In this document: piece after piece, positions 23,143 to 33,891 of the stretch
Numbering within the stretch: position 1 is the stretch's first letter
Layout: every line of letters begins with the position of its first letter
Notes under the pieces: generated by a model
Database searches by the model: none
What the model saw: the letters and a program-made list of their open reading frames with translations, nothing else
Told to the model about the DNA's origin: nothing
Made by a program: the position numbers and the translations under genes
Source of the DNA: Micropterix aruncella
Lineage: Eukaryota; Arthropoda; Insecta; Lepidoptera; Micropterigidae
DNA: 64,000 nt
Assembly (NCBI GenBank): GCA_944548615.1
Contig: OX155952.1
Span: 40,001,231-40,065,230, forward strand
Direction: 5' to 3'

Positions 23143-23821
23143 TATGGGCGAACCCGCCACCCCAGGAAGTTATAACGATATCATATCATTTTCTCTCCCA
23201 TGGAGTGGACGCAGATACTTAAAGACAAACACAGACTACAGCCTAGCTACGCTAACCCGCTAACGCCTTATTTGGAAGCACTGGAAAGTGAAACCAGCGG
23301 GCGATTTCACTCCATTACTACCAGATTTGAACGGATTTCTTCACCTTTATTCTGGTCACGGATTCGAGGTCACTTGCGCAGCATCTACCTGACATTAGCT
23401 GTAATTCATATTGAATTTATTGCGGATCCGTGGCGCCCTTTACCCGTCAAGGTCATTCGTGGTCGGGTGACCATCGGAGCGTTTCTAAGAATAGGTGACG
23501 TCAGGTCAACAGCTACCTCCGCTCTTTAGTAAGCATATGTACGTCTCCGGACTCCCTCGGTTATTCGCCGGATTGCGTACGCGTGGCTGACGCAGCCTGG
23601 TACGCAAACCGGCCAGTTCCGTCCGAGATGTTCCCCCGGATCCGCACGTCTGTTCCCAACCGCCTCCGACTGCAGGTTACAGCCGCAGCCAGAGTTTACA
23701 GAGGCCCTTCCAGGTTAGATCCTCTTCGAGAAGGCTACCGGATGGGTCAAACTTAAAAACACAAGCAGGCTATCAAGCCAAAGCACCAAGACTCTCAGGC
23801 CATGCACGGTCCCATTACATC
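23143..23821 (+). repeat. GCR family copy C, old
   Basis: It starts within the family's 5' hairpin block (GGGCGAACCCG), then GTGGACGCAGA, CGCTAACGCCTTA, CCAGCGGGCGA and GGTCACTTGCGCAGC. The final third has CGCAAACCGGCCAGTTCCG and CCCCCGG. It is diverged from the young copies. The 5' end is cut by the LINE tail at 23142. Confidence 0.65.
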
Positions 23822-24475
23822 CAGGAGCTAATTTTTTCAGTGCAGTTGGGCCTTAATGACCCATGTGTTAGTCGGCCCAACTCACGGGTCAGCACCTACC
23901 CGGTAGCCTCCCAGAAGAAGTGCGAGCCCGGTTAGGACTCTGTGCCTGCGGGCCGGTTTCCCTTGGGAATCCGTATTTCGGGAGCTTTTGGGAGGTTTGT
24001 GCGCCGTGCGGCGTCAACCAATCGATTGTGCATTCCGACAGATAACCAGGGTAGTCCGGAAACGGCTTTGTTTTTTATTGGGAGAGGGTGGTTGTTAACC
24101 TTATGACAGCCGCTCTTAAAACGGCTATCCGATCCCGGGTGAACAGTCGGGCAAAAGACGCTGTGGTCCTCGATAGAGTCGGTTAATTCCGAATCACCGC
24201 TAATATAAGGGAGAGGATCGCGCAAGCGACCTCGAACCCGTAACCAGGTGGGAGGCCGAAGAAATATGGCCGAAACTGGTAGTAAGGGCGCGTGTTCTGC
24301 CCTCTGGGTGCACATTCCCGGTGTCAAGCGGTAAGGCGTTGGCTTCTTACGGGCGAGTGGCGTATCTAGACAGTGGACTGTTTCGTCCCACAGTCTTCTA
24401 CTCTCACCTCATGGAAGACTGAACAACAATCAATGTCGTTAAAACTTCGTGGAATGACGGGTTCACTCCACACAT
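23822..24475 (-). repeat. GCR family copy D, head-to-head partner of C
   Basis: Minus-strand copy. The 3' end (rc GGAGCTAAT) is at 23822, followed by TGACCCATG, CTTGGGAATC, GTGCGCCGTGCGGCGTCAAC, CCGATCCCGGGTGAACAGTC and GGGAGAGGATCGCGCAAGCG. It ends near the 5' block CGTTAAAACTTCGTGG at 24440. C and D form a 1.3-kb imperfect inverted pair. Confidence 0.75.
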
Positions 24476-25144
24476 TGGGTCCCTCATGTACAGAGTAGTA
24501 AAAATACACTTTGGGGGTTGGCAGATACAAAAAACCACACATTTAAAAAACTGATATTCATTGCACCCTATTGTAGTGGTTGGTATGTGAAATGGATTAG
24601 AGGGGAGATTCAAATTTCGAAATATAATGTTAGTATGTATAGAATATTGTTTATTTAATTTAATATCGGGAATTATCTAATAAAACACAAAATATTGGCT
24701 TAATCATCCAAATTTATATTGTCGCATTTAAAATAGACCCAGTAAGATGCGATATTCTTTAGATATCGTATAATTCAGGCATTTTCTGATATGACCTCCA
24801 GCTCCCTCTGCGAATTATGTATTATAGCTTCAACGGCTTTCATGGCTGTGCGGGTATTTTTTTAAATTATCATTTAATTATCATGGCTTTCAAGCCGTAC
24901 GGCTTCCATGAAATAATCATTTAAGTCTGGGGAATAATGTCGATAAAAGTCGATTTCGGTAGTCAATTTCACTTTAGCCGTCTTAAAAATCATACAAAAC
25001 CATTGCAGGAAAATGTTGACATTTCATCTTCATGGTAAACAAGGAAACACTGAAACCATGACCTTAAATAAAGTGCATATTCCGACAACCAATATTTGTA
25101 GTCTGAAATTTAAACTTATAAAAAGGTATGTTACCATTAATAAA
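24476..25144. other. AT-rich spacer, nothing recognised
   Basis: It contains two similar short phrases (GGCTTTCATGGCTG and GGCTTTCAAGCCGTACGGCT near 24836 and 24885) and no coding frame of note. Confidence 0.4.
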
Positions 25145-25537
25145 ACACGACAGCGTTACAAAAAGTGAACTACTGTATTTTTAATTATTTTTTAATGTTA
25201 TTTTATGACATATTTGTGATGTATGTATTTATCTATATAGGTACCTACATATGTATATATTTTTGGAATGTACTCAATCAGAATATTTATTTGCTACTAA
25301 ACACGATACATTTATGTTAATTTATTGACATTGGGATATTAGGACATTTAGATTTTTGACTTGATATTTTGACAGTTGAGGTACCCGGTGACACGCGATG
25401 GCATAACGGTTCTAACATTACCACATACTTCTAAATTGTTTCAAGCGTTTGGAAGTTATAGTGGAATAAAGAAACGGAAAACATGCACAGATGAACCCTG
25501 AACACATTACACTTCTTTTTTGTTGGGCAGTCGTGTA
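25145..25537 (+). repeat. Repeat K copy 1 (TIR MITE-like)
   Basis: It shares with 27076-27434 the start CACGAC..CGTTACA.AAAGTGAA, the phrase ACTAAACACGATA, the phrase GACAGTT.AGGTACC, and the end TTTTGTTGGGCAGTC.TGTA. The end is an inverted match to the start (ACACGACTGCC), so these are short terminal inverted repeats. Non-coding, about 0.39 kb. Confidence 0.7.
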
Positions 25538-26269
25538 AAAAAAGGGATATTTAGAGTAGCACCCGTGTCTCATTTCTTTCGTAGTGACCAATCGTATCAT
25601 TATATTATTAGAGTTTCCTCTTTAAGTACTTATTTTATACCTCATAATACAGGTCTGTGGAATCTCCAGAACAGACTGTGGTCTATTGGAGTTGATAACA
25701 TTCAACAAATCGATACTTACTTTGCAACCCAAACAATGTTGAAATATCTGTTTCGTTTCTACACCTTGATTTAATGCATAGTTGTAAAGCTTCGGTGTGG
25801 ATTTTTTTCTAAATAAATAAAAAAATAAATATATCGCTTTTGCGTTTTAACAGCGCTGCGGTGTGTAAATAACTCCTGTTTTGTCGCCAAAGCGCCAGAA
25901 AACAACGGATTTAACAGCAACGCTCCTCGGGAGATTATCTTCATGGCTTCTGAGTAGGACAAATCAGGGACGAGATCTTCAAATGTGATCGCGAACATTG
26001 AATACCGTAAGACATTCCGAGCATTCTCGCGCGATGTATCGCGGCCAACTGATCATATCGCCGCGGTCAACGTTATTTGCACGAGTGCTGCGCATTGTAT
26101 ACCTTTTGTTTTACACTGTTTCATATCGTACCTATCTACATATAGATCAGACGGGTGTACGTGATGTACTTACGTTTAGAAAAAATCTCGACAAGCCGTC
26201 TGTCTCCTCAGTTTATGTCCCGGAGAGTAAAAATACTTCCTTTTAGTTTGGTGCTGGGATCGATCTAAA
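25538..26269. other. No recognised gene
   Basis: AT-rich to balanced DNA. Frames at 25520-25774 and 25998-26246 match nothing I know. Confidence 0.4.
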
Positions 26270-26910
26270 TATTATGTTTATTTATACTCTGCTAAAATGT
26301 TTGTACAAGGGCCACACTGACATTTTACGGAATGAATAAAAAAATACAATGACAGGCCAAGAAATAATTTATTGTTTCTCGAAATATCCTCCGTGAGAGT
26401 TATAAACTGTTTCATACGTATAAACCAATGTTTCACTACTCCGTGGTGACCTAGGAAATATGTTTTTAATATTATTTGACAGCCTTTTCTGCAGCCACGT
26501 ATACAGAAAAAACTCAAAGGGGGGCGCTAAAACGCTCGCAATTTTGGCGGGGACCATTTTGGCTGGGGCTGGACTCGACATATCCAAATGGTCGATTCAG
26601 CTCTGGGTCACAACTGTACATCCATGTTTTGTCACCTGTTACTATGTTCCACGCCAAATTTGGCGCCCTTTCGTTGAATCTAGTATGCGTGGCATTTCAC
26701 CAAGTGACGCGTCCTAATTTTTGAGCCTCAGTCAATTTGTGTGGGATTCACCTCGGGTACAGCTTTCTCACAGCCAACTGTTTGTGTAAGATTAATTATA
26801 CTCGACTCATGCCTATGCCTGTGGATGCCTGGACCTCATGGTAGGATACATGCTTGTCTGTTTCGATCATACGGCGCACAGAATCGATGCTTTAGCTGTT
26901 GACAGCGGTG
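26270..26910 (-). pseudogene. Decayed mariner transposase
   Basis: On the minus strand, several frames read as a mariner transposase. SIDSVRRMIETDKHVSYHEV then QASTGIGMSRV (helix-turn-helix) are followed by HKQLAVRKL, IPHKLTEAQKLGRVTW, TRFNERAPNLAWNIVTGDKT (first catalytic Asp in GDK, where GDE is usual) and WMYSCDPELN. The C-terminal piece HWFIRMKQFITL with YFEKQ follows at 26390-26440. The centre (the second catalytic region) is deleted, and at least three stops interrupt the rest. Role when intact: cut-and-paste transposition into TA. I could not identify both TIRs. Confidence 0.85.
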
Positions 26911-27075
26911 GCCTCCACGAAATTCGTCACTAATATTGACTTGACCGCGTTTAAATTATGCTAATTAGCTATAAATTTTCGTCTTGCTTGTTGCTTTGGT
27001 CGTCTCATCTGGTTTAAATTACCGAGTCTATGATTAAATTATCAAAACAGGTAAATATATTAAAAATAATAAAAA

Positions 27076-27434
27076 ACACGACTGCCGTTACAGAAAGTGA
27101 AGTATTGTATATATAATTATTATTATTGCGTTTTTTTCATAACATATTTATGATTTATGTATTTGTGCATATAGATACATGTATATTTCCAGGATCTACT
27201 CCATCAGAACTTTAATTTGACACTAAACACGATATATTTATATTGATTTATTGCCATTTGGACATTTAGACAACTACTTACTTGATATTTGGACAGTTAA
27301 GGTACCATATGACACCCGGAATAACATAAGAAATCTAAATCGGTTCAAAGTTATGGTGGAATAACGAAACTGATAACATACATCATAGATGAACCATTAA
27401 CACAATACACTCCTATTTTGTTGGGCAGTCTTGT
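27076..27434 (+). repeat. Repeat K copy 2
   Basis: Same family and strand as 25145-25537. It starts ACACGACTGCCGTTACAGAA and ends TTGTTGGGCAGTCTTGT, with the inverted-end match noted there. This copy fixes the pre-insertion sequence of the nested copy at 54.8-57.9 kb. Confidence 0.7.
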
Positions 27435-28179
27435 AATAACTTACGCATTCTTCCATCGTTTTATGAAAATTTTGGTGTTTAATGTATGGTAATGAATTTC
27501 CAGTGCAAAGGTGGGTTAGATTGAAATGGTAGCCCTCCCCTGCAGCTTTAGCGGTAATCTTGGGTCCGAATCTCCCATAAAGTATACCTTACAGCGGTGG
27601 TGATGCGCGGCGCGACGCAGACCTCACAGGTTTGCGGCCCGTGCTGGTGATCCTTGGTGCCGTAACTCTGTCCGATAGGATCGGCCGCGGCGCTTCAAAA
27701 CAATGTCCTCGTCGCGTCTGGAAAGTGTGCCCACATGCGGCCACAATTTACGTGGAATGTTAACCTCTTACCCCCGTAGGAACTGTTCGCGTCAACGACA
27801 CGCCCGCGGCCGCAGAAACGACGATATGGAGGCAGCCGCAGCACAGCGGCGCTAAACCTTTTCTAATTAAAATTTTGCATTAAACAGCATTTAATAGAAG
27901 TCATGGATGAAATAGAATTAAATAGTGATAAGGTACGTTGAAGGAAAATAAGGGACGTCGAGGATAAGGAAGGATAAGAGAGGGAGTACCAGTTTACTAT
28001 TGAGTTAATTTTAACGTGAACCTTTTTCAAAACAATACAATAAATTAGGTACGTATTCTTACTTTTGAATTCGTCAATTTTCGAATTAAATTATAAAAAT
28101 CATACCTATCTATATAGTTGTATGATAAAAATGTTGATAAAATAATAATAATAATCCAAATAATTAAATATGGGGATAT
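27435..28179. other. GC-rich unique patch then AT-rich spacer
   Basis: 27520-27860 is GC-rich and CpG-dense and does not match GCR. It may be regulatory or exonic, but no protein or signal is recognised. From 27870 it is AT-rich. Confidence 0.3.
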
Positions 28180-28247
28180 AATTAAATAACAACTTGGGTT
28201 GTCGACTACAACGGGTGAGCCCGTCACCACAGGGAGTTTTAACGATT

Positions 28248-28586
28248 CAGTATTCAGTATTCAGTATTCAGTTTATTTATTCAGAATATACAATAACAGC
28301 ATGAATTAGGAATTAAAGCTAATTATCGCATATTAGAATTCGTCAGTTTATATGTAGATATAAAACTATTTAAGCATAAATATTAATTCAACAATAGCAT
28401 TGACTAAAGTCGGCTTTACACGACAGACAAATATTAAAAAAAAAAAATAATAGAGCTGAATCCATGTACATGAGTATACATATAAAATAGATTATTATTA
28501 TAAGAATATTAATAGTCATCAAGCACTTTATACAAAAAATAATCACACAATTGGAAGTATCGAAACAAAATTGGAAAAAAACAATT
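28248..28586 (-). mobile_element. 5'-truncated LINE 3' end inside GCR-E
   Basis: Other GCR copies read CGATTAGTCGTTC without a break here. The insert on the minus strand ends with an AATAAA and a tail of TGAATAC-type heptamers (plus strand 28248-28268). CGATT flanks it on both sides (28243-28247 and 28587-28591), a probable short target duplication. Only 3' UTR-like sequence is present. Confidence 0.7.
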
Positions 28587-28980
28587 CGATTAGTCGTTCT
28601 ATCTCCCTGGAGTGAGCGTAGAAGACTTAGGACAAAAACAATCCACCGTCTAGCTACGCCACAACCCGTTAGAGACCAACGCCTTACCGCGAGATAGCCA
28701 GTTATGTTACCTGGCGGGCCCGACACTCGCGCCCTAACTTCCAATTGTGACCAGATTTCTCCGGTCTCTCGATTGGTTCCGAGTTCGAGGTCGCTTACGC
28801 AATCCTCTCCCTTACGAAGCGGTGAAACGGTGTATACCGAATCTATCGCGGACCATGGCGTCCTTTGCCCGCCTCTTACCCAGGATCGGATAGCCGATGG
28901 TCATTTCAAGAGCAGTCGCCGTAAGGTACGCAACCACCCCCGCTCTATAGGAAACAATACAGCTTCCAGACTCCCCTGAC

Positions 28981-29225
28981 TGTTAGTCAGAGTGCACAAT
29001 CGATTGGCTTGCGCCGCACGGTGCGCAGACCGTCCAGGAGCGCCAGAGGTTTGATTCCCAGGGGAGGTCCTTCGCCCGACGACAAATCGTTAAAACTCCC
29101 TGTGGTGACGGGCTCGCCCGTTGTAGTCGACAACTCAAGTTGTTAGTCAGAGTGCACAATCGATTGGCTTGCGCCGCACGGTGCGCAGACGGTCCAGGAG
29201 CGCCAGAGGTTTGATTCCCAGGGGA
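28981..29225 (+). repeat. 85-bp direct duplication around inverted GCR 5' end
   Basis: 28981-29065 and 29141-29225 are 85-bp direct copies with one difference (29031 C, 29191 G). Between them, 29066-29140 contains an inverted copy of the GCR 5' end, with ACGGGCTCGCCCGTTGTAGT followed by CGACAACTC. Confidence 0.9.
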
Positions 29226-29378
29226 AACTGACCATAGGCCAGAGTCCTAACCAGGTTCGCACCCCGTGCATGGAGGCCGTCGCATGGGTGTTGACCCGTG
29301 AGTGTGACTGAACCCTGAACACATGGGTCTTCGTGGCCAACCCATCATGGGCCCATTAGCTCCCATAATTAAATAACA

Positions 29379-30041
29379 ACTTGCGATTTCAACTACAACG
29401 GGCGAGCCCGTCACCACAGGACGTTTTAACGATTTTCTCGTTCTGTCGCCCTGCAGTGAACGTAGAAGACTTAGGACATAACAAATCGAACGTCCAGCTA
29501 CGTCACAACCCGCAAGAAGCCAACGCCTTACCGCGAGATAGCCAGTGTTACCTGGCGGGCCGACCTTCACGCCCTTGCTTCCAATTGTGACCAGATTTCT
29601 CCGGTCTCTCGATTGGTTCCGAGTTCGAGGTCGCTTGCGCGGTCCTCTCCCTTACGAAGCGGTGAAACGGTGTGCACCGAATCTATCGCGGACCAAGGCG
29701 TCCTTTGCCCGACTCTGAACCGGGATCGGATGGCCAATGATCATTTCAAGAGCGGTCGCCGTAAGGTAGACAACCACCCCCGCTCTATAGGAAACAATAC
29801 AGTTCCCAGACTCCCCCGATTGTTAGTCGGAGAGCACAGTCGATTGGCTTGCGCCGCACGGTGCGCAGACCGTCCAGGAGCGCCAGAGGTTTGATTCCCA
29901 GGGGAGACTGGTTGACCCAGTGTCCTACCCAGGTTCGCACCCCATGCGTGGAGGCCATCGGATGGGTGTTGACCCGTGAGTGTGACCGACCCTGAACACA
30001 TGGGTCATCGTGGCCACCTCATCATGGGCCCATTAGCTCCC
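29379..30041 (+). repeat. GCR family copy F, young, full length (663 bp)
   Basis: The cleanest full copy. It starts ACTTGCGATTTCAACTACAA and has the hairpin block ACGGGCGAGCCCGT. It keeps all internal blocks (CCTCTCCCTTACGAAGCGGTG, CGCTCTATAGGAAACA, GCGCCGCACGGTGCGCAGAC, TTTGATTCCCAGGGG) and ends CCCATTAGCTCCC. AATTAAATAACA flanks it at 29367-29378 and 30044-30055. No TIR, no poly(A). It sits directly behind copy E on the same strand. Confidence 0.88.
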
Positions 30042-30055
30042 TAAATTAAATAACA

Positions 30056-30876
30056 TAGAGATAATGCTAATAGAATTATCGATCATCGAAATTAGATAAA
30101 GATAAAGAATATGAAACTGAAATGTCAAGACCAGCATTATGCCGTCAGCAAATTAAAATGTTAAGGTCAAATATAACTTAATAAAGAATAAAATATCAAC
30201 TGTCATTAATTAGACTTTTTAACTAACAAAATTGCATAATTTACCAGAATATTATTTAAAAAAATGCTTCTGTAAGGCTTTTGACTCGTGCCGACTGGTT
30301 TCTTAGATACTTCTTTTTGCATACATTTCCTGATTTTTTAGGCTCTTACGCTAAAACATGCAGTCCAATTTGTTGTCGATAGTCAGTCCCTGATATTGTG
30401 TAGTAATTACATTTTCTGATGTCACACATATTATATTCAGTTCGAATAAGCAATGATGATTTTTGGTATTCTAGATGTTAGATTCTGAATGTGGTTTAAA
30501 AATTATCTGAATATTCATGCATGTCGTTTTATTAGTGTTAATTGACAATAAATTATCGTCTAACCAAGTTTTTACCTTTTCAAGCCCCTTCTCTGATTTA
30601 CGGGGTCAAACTTTACGGGCGGCCATGTTTGTTCCCTGAATACAGTGACATGTCTCATTTATTTATTTATTTATTCTTCGGAAAACATACAGCTCATGGT
30701 TAAATATTGCAAAAATTCTTGGTATTATGTTTCACTGGCCGATTATTTCTTTCCTACAGTGTATTACGGTTGGTAATTACAGTACCTATACGATTAATTA
30801 TCAAAATGGTTTTGTTTTAAATTTTATTTTTGTTAAAAACATACAGCATAAAACATAACATATAAGCATAATATAT
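30056..30876. other. AT-rich spacer
   Basis: It contains a (TTTA)n run near 30659-30683 followed by CGGAAAACATACAG, probably an old minus-strand LINE tail. Nothing else is recognised. Confidence 0.4.
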
Positions 30877-30880
30877 CTAG

Positions 30881-30910
30881 GGTCGGCGGACCCAAACACA
30901 TAAGTCAAAA
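30881..30910 (+). repeat. Left terminal inverted repeat
   Basis: Thirty bases starting GGTCGGCGGACC and ending with AAGTCAAAA. It pairs with the right end at 33862-33891 with mismatches at three positions. Confidence 0.9.
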
Positions 30911-31161
30911 TGTCAAGATTTTCAGGAAAGGAATAAAACGTCATATAAAAAAATTATGATGAGAATTTAATCAACATTTTAAGGGAAAACAAAGTTCACA
31001 CTCACTATTAACTTGTACTTACATATATTTAACATTTAAATTATAAGAACAGCTATTTTAATGACTTATATGATAAGGGATACTAATGGATCTAAGACTT
31101 ATGTTAATGAGAACCAGAACATGTTAAAGAAAGTTTGAATAAGATAAATATACAAATTTTG

Positions 31162-33403
31162 TTACTCTTCTTCGCTATCAACTAAATCTGGATCGATATT
31201 GGGGATATTATATTTTGTAGGTAAATCTAAATAAAATTTATGAAACACATCAGGTATTAAAGTTAAAAGTGAAATTAAGTCATCTTTTTTTTCGTTAGAT
31301 ATTGGCAAAGGCAATTGTGATATAACTGCAATACTATCTGGTATGGTGCAACCTCGGCGTCTCAAATTTAGTGTGTCAAAATCTGGTTCTTTATCTAAGG
31401 AGTCTTTGTATGATATCACTCCAAATTTTTCATCATACCGAAGCCACCGTTTATCCAACCACTTGAATGGTTTGCCTTTGTCATCTTTGTTTCTTAAAAC
31501 TAAAGGCCCCTTTAGCAATGACGAAAACTCCAGAAAGTCGGTGTTTTTCATTTCAATAACTTGAAATTTTTTACTACTGGATTTGATCAGTTGAATCCAG
31601 TCGTGAGGATGATAAATCTGTAATTCAGTCTTCTTTTTTTTCTTTTCAATGATACCATGATCTGTATCCACTTCTAAATGACTATGACCTGGTACCATGA
31701 ACTTGTGCTCAATAACTTCCAAGCTCAACTTCTGTAAGGCCCAGGTGAACATTGAGCTCACATGCGAATTTCTGTTCTGCCCTCCACAAGTGTCTGAGTA
31801 GAATATCACGCGTTTAGTGCCTGCAGGCAGATTCGTCCTGAGATGCATACACAGACATGAAGCGATTTGATTTGCTCCTCGAGCAGCTATTGTTTCATAC
31901 CAGATATAGCACACTGCTTTCCCTGTCTTATTATCGTGGATAGTCAGATTAAATGTCCACAACTGGCGTTTGTAAAAAGCTACAGATGAGCTTAGTGCAG
32001 GAGTTGGTAGACATTGTTGTAAATCAAATGTGTACACTTGTACAGTATTGTCATTTTTATATTTTTCCGTGTCATCTTTCTTCTGTGAGTAAGCTTGATC
32101 AGCTGAAATTTTATGTAGGTCGTGTTGTGAAATAAGTTCAGTTTTTTTCTGTTCGTCCTGAGCGAGTTGAATTTGCATTTTAAACTTGTCACATGTATAG
32201 CATGTGTCCACACGTGGTTTTTTAAAGCATAATCCTAACTTGTGAAATTCCTGACTGTAAATTTTAATTGACGGCGGATTTGTGGAGTTTTCACAAAATA
32301 ATTCGTACATTTTATTTATGGTTAAATGGGACGGTAGATACTTTTTAGATGTTGTCTTCCTTGTGTAGTGACTTTCATAGGAAGGAAAAGATAATATATG
32401 ATTTCTAATGGCTTCTCTTTTTTCGTTCGGTATTTTGTGTTTTGGTACCCTCTTGCCACGCATATCATCCATTTGAGTACCACCAACTGAAGAACGTTTT
32501 TTCAACGCAACAGTTTTAATGAAATTGTCGCTTTCGTCTAATGTTTTTAATAAACATCCCCGGCAAACCGGTTCACGCTTGCCATGAATAACAAAAAAAT
32601 ATTTGTAAGTCATCAGGCGAAATTTTTGGCTTTCAGGATCATTGGTGCGTTGCCTTTGAGTAGCTTTTTCTTGGATTTCCATTAACGATGCCATGTACGA
32701 AGATCTTTTTTCATATGAGCCCATTTGCCAGTATTCCTCGAACAATGCTTCTCTGTCATTCAAACTTATTCGCTCCTTGCATTTCATGCGACATGAACCA
32801 AGTTCTTTTAACATTTTACCGGCAATGGCCTTCCCTTTAAGGGTTTTGTATGATAATCCAGAATTCCTTTTAAGTTTCTTTTCCCTCTTTATAACCCGAA
32901 TACTTTTCTTAGGTGACTGGACTGGAGTGGCAATCGACGTTCCATTATTCGCCGATTCATCTTCTGAACTTGAAGAAAGACCTCGGTGGCTCGGTTGTTG
33001 GTATGGAGGATCTTGAACAGAATCATCGCTTGAAAAATCTATGTCCATAGGCGGCATAAACCCTTCGGAAGAAACCCCTGTCGATGTTGATGGAATGGGT
33101 TCTTGATTCACTAACGATTGGCTCGAAGTCAAGGGTTGGCTCGTTGGTTCTTCATTCGACTGACCTTTAACAAATTATAACTGTTCACATCTCACGAATA
33201 CCGAGTACCTACTTTATACAATAATTCCAAAACTTAATTAAATAAATTAAAGAGCAGCTAAATTGAGTAGGTAGAAACTATACCTAAGTTGTGGAACTTA
33301 AGTTTCAAATCATTTTAAGTTAACTGTGGTGATACATACCTTCAATGTTGATGTCTCGTCTCAACGCCAAATCGACGAGTTTTTTTCCTATGTATGAATC
33401 CAT
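31162..33403 (-). CDS. Transposase-like protein, 2 exons, about 688 residues
   Basis: Exon 2 (33164 down to 31162) is one open frame. Exon 1 (33403-33340) starts ATG and encodes MDSYIGKKLVDLALRRDINIE, ending GAAG before GTATGT. The 175-base intron (33339-33165) ends TTGTTAAAG. Splicing joins the frame exactly and avoids the TTG start of the longer exon. Visible parts: a Ser/Pro-rich N-terminus, a basic patch (RVIKREKKLKR), Cys pairs (CRGC; CYTCDKF), then an RNase H-like core. The candidate catalytic residues are D402 (TFDLQ), D479 (YSDTCGGQNRN) and E519 (HSHLEVDTDHG). D-D spacing 77 and D-E spacing 40 suit a DDE transposase. It ends with an acidic tail. By memory it resembles the eukaryotic DUF7869-type proteins. 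No stop or frameshift is seen. Confidence 0.85.
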
Positions 33404-33787
33404 CGCAGCATTTATTTCTATACACAACACAATTCTTAGCACGTTACTTCACTTTGGGAATATCAGAACACTACTAACCTTTTTTTAATGTTACCCCAAA
33501 CATTTCACTAGATTTCAACGCAATAAATAACTTTCGAGCGTGCCACTCAAGTGCAAGGTAATAAATATTATTCTCAAGTGTCTACCCTCTAATCGTCAAT
33601 CATTAGATAACATGATGCTCTAATCGTACCAAACAACTTAAGTCATAATACGCGAAACAAAAAATAACTCTTCAGCTGATCCTTTCCACATAAGTATAGT
33701 TAGGTTATTTATAACGTCGCATGTTTGAAAATAACGTAAAGGTTGATAGAGTACGCTACTTAGAATCAGAAATAACCCGATCTCCGT

Positions 33788-33812
33788 GACTTATGTGCCT
33801 TAGTCGGTCGAC
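33788..33812 (+). repeat. Subterminal copy of the TIR motif
   Basis: GACTTATGTGCCTTAGTCGG continuing TCGAC matches the right TIR (GACTTATGTGCTTTAGTCCG, CCGAC) in the same orientation, about 75 bases inside the end. It may be a second transposase-binding site. Confidence 0.75.
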
Positions 33813-33861
33813 GTATCGAAAAATATCTAGTTGTTAGGTGTAAGAAAAAAAAAACGCCTTT

Positions 33862-33891
33862 TTTTGACTTATGTGCTTTAGTCCGCCGACC
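33862..33891 (-). repeat. Right terminal inverted repeat
   Basis: Reverse complement starts GGTCGGCGGACTAAAGCACA. It is followed outside by CTAG (33892-33895). Confidence 0.9.

Larger units (their letters stand above)
28192..29364 (+). repeat. GCR family copy E, young, twice interrupted
   Basis: The copy starts ACTTGGGTTGTCGACTAC and ends GGGCCCATTAGCTCCC. The 5' hairpin block ACGGGTGAGCCCGT is present. The copy is preceded by AATTAAATAACA (28180-28191) and followed by the same 12 bases (29367-29378), the expected target duplication. It is interrupted by a LINE tail (28248-28586) and by a 75-bp insert (29066-29140) flanked by an 85-bp direct duplication. I see no conserved protein; indels between copies break any frame. 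Confidence 0.85.
28180..30055. other. Three copies of target motif AATTAAATAACA
   Basis: The 12-mer is at 28180-28191, 29367-29378 and 30044-30055, bracketing GCR copies E and F. This is the pattern left by two insertions at the same target. Confidence 0.85.
30881..33891 (-). mobile_element. Apparently complete 3.0-kb DNA transposon
   Basis: The ends are 30-bp terminal inverted repeats with three mismatches. They begin GGTCGGCGGAC and share CACATAAGTCAAAA. CTAG flanks both sides (30877-30880 and 33892-33895). The flank is palindromic (TATAT-CTAG-ATATA), so ATAT or TATA with slightly longer TIRs is also possible, but every reading gives a 4-bp duplication. One intact gene lies inside on the minus strand. 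Four-base duplications with a DDE-type protein recall the Sola superfamily. I give that as the leading guess, not as an assignment. Confidence 0.88.
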
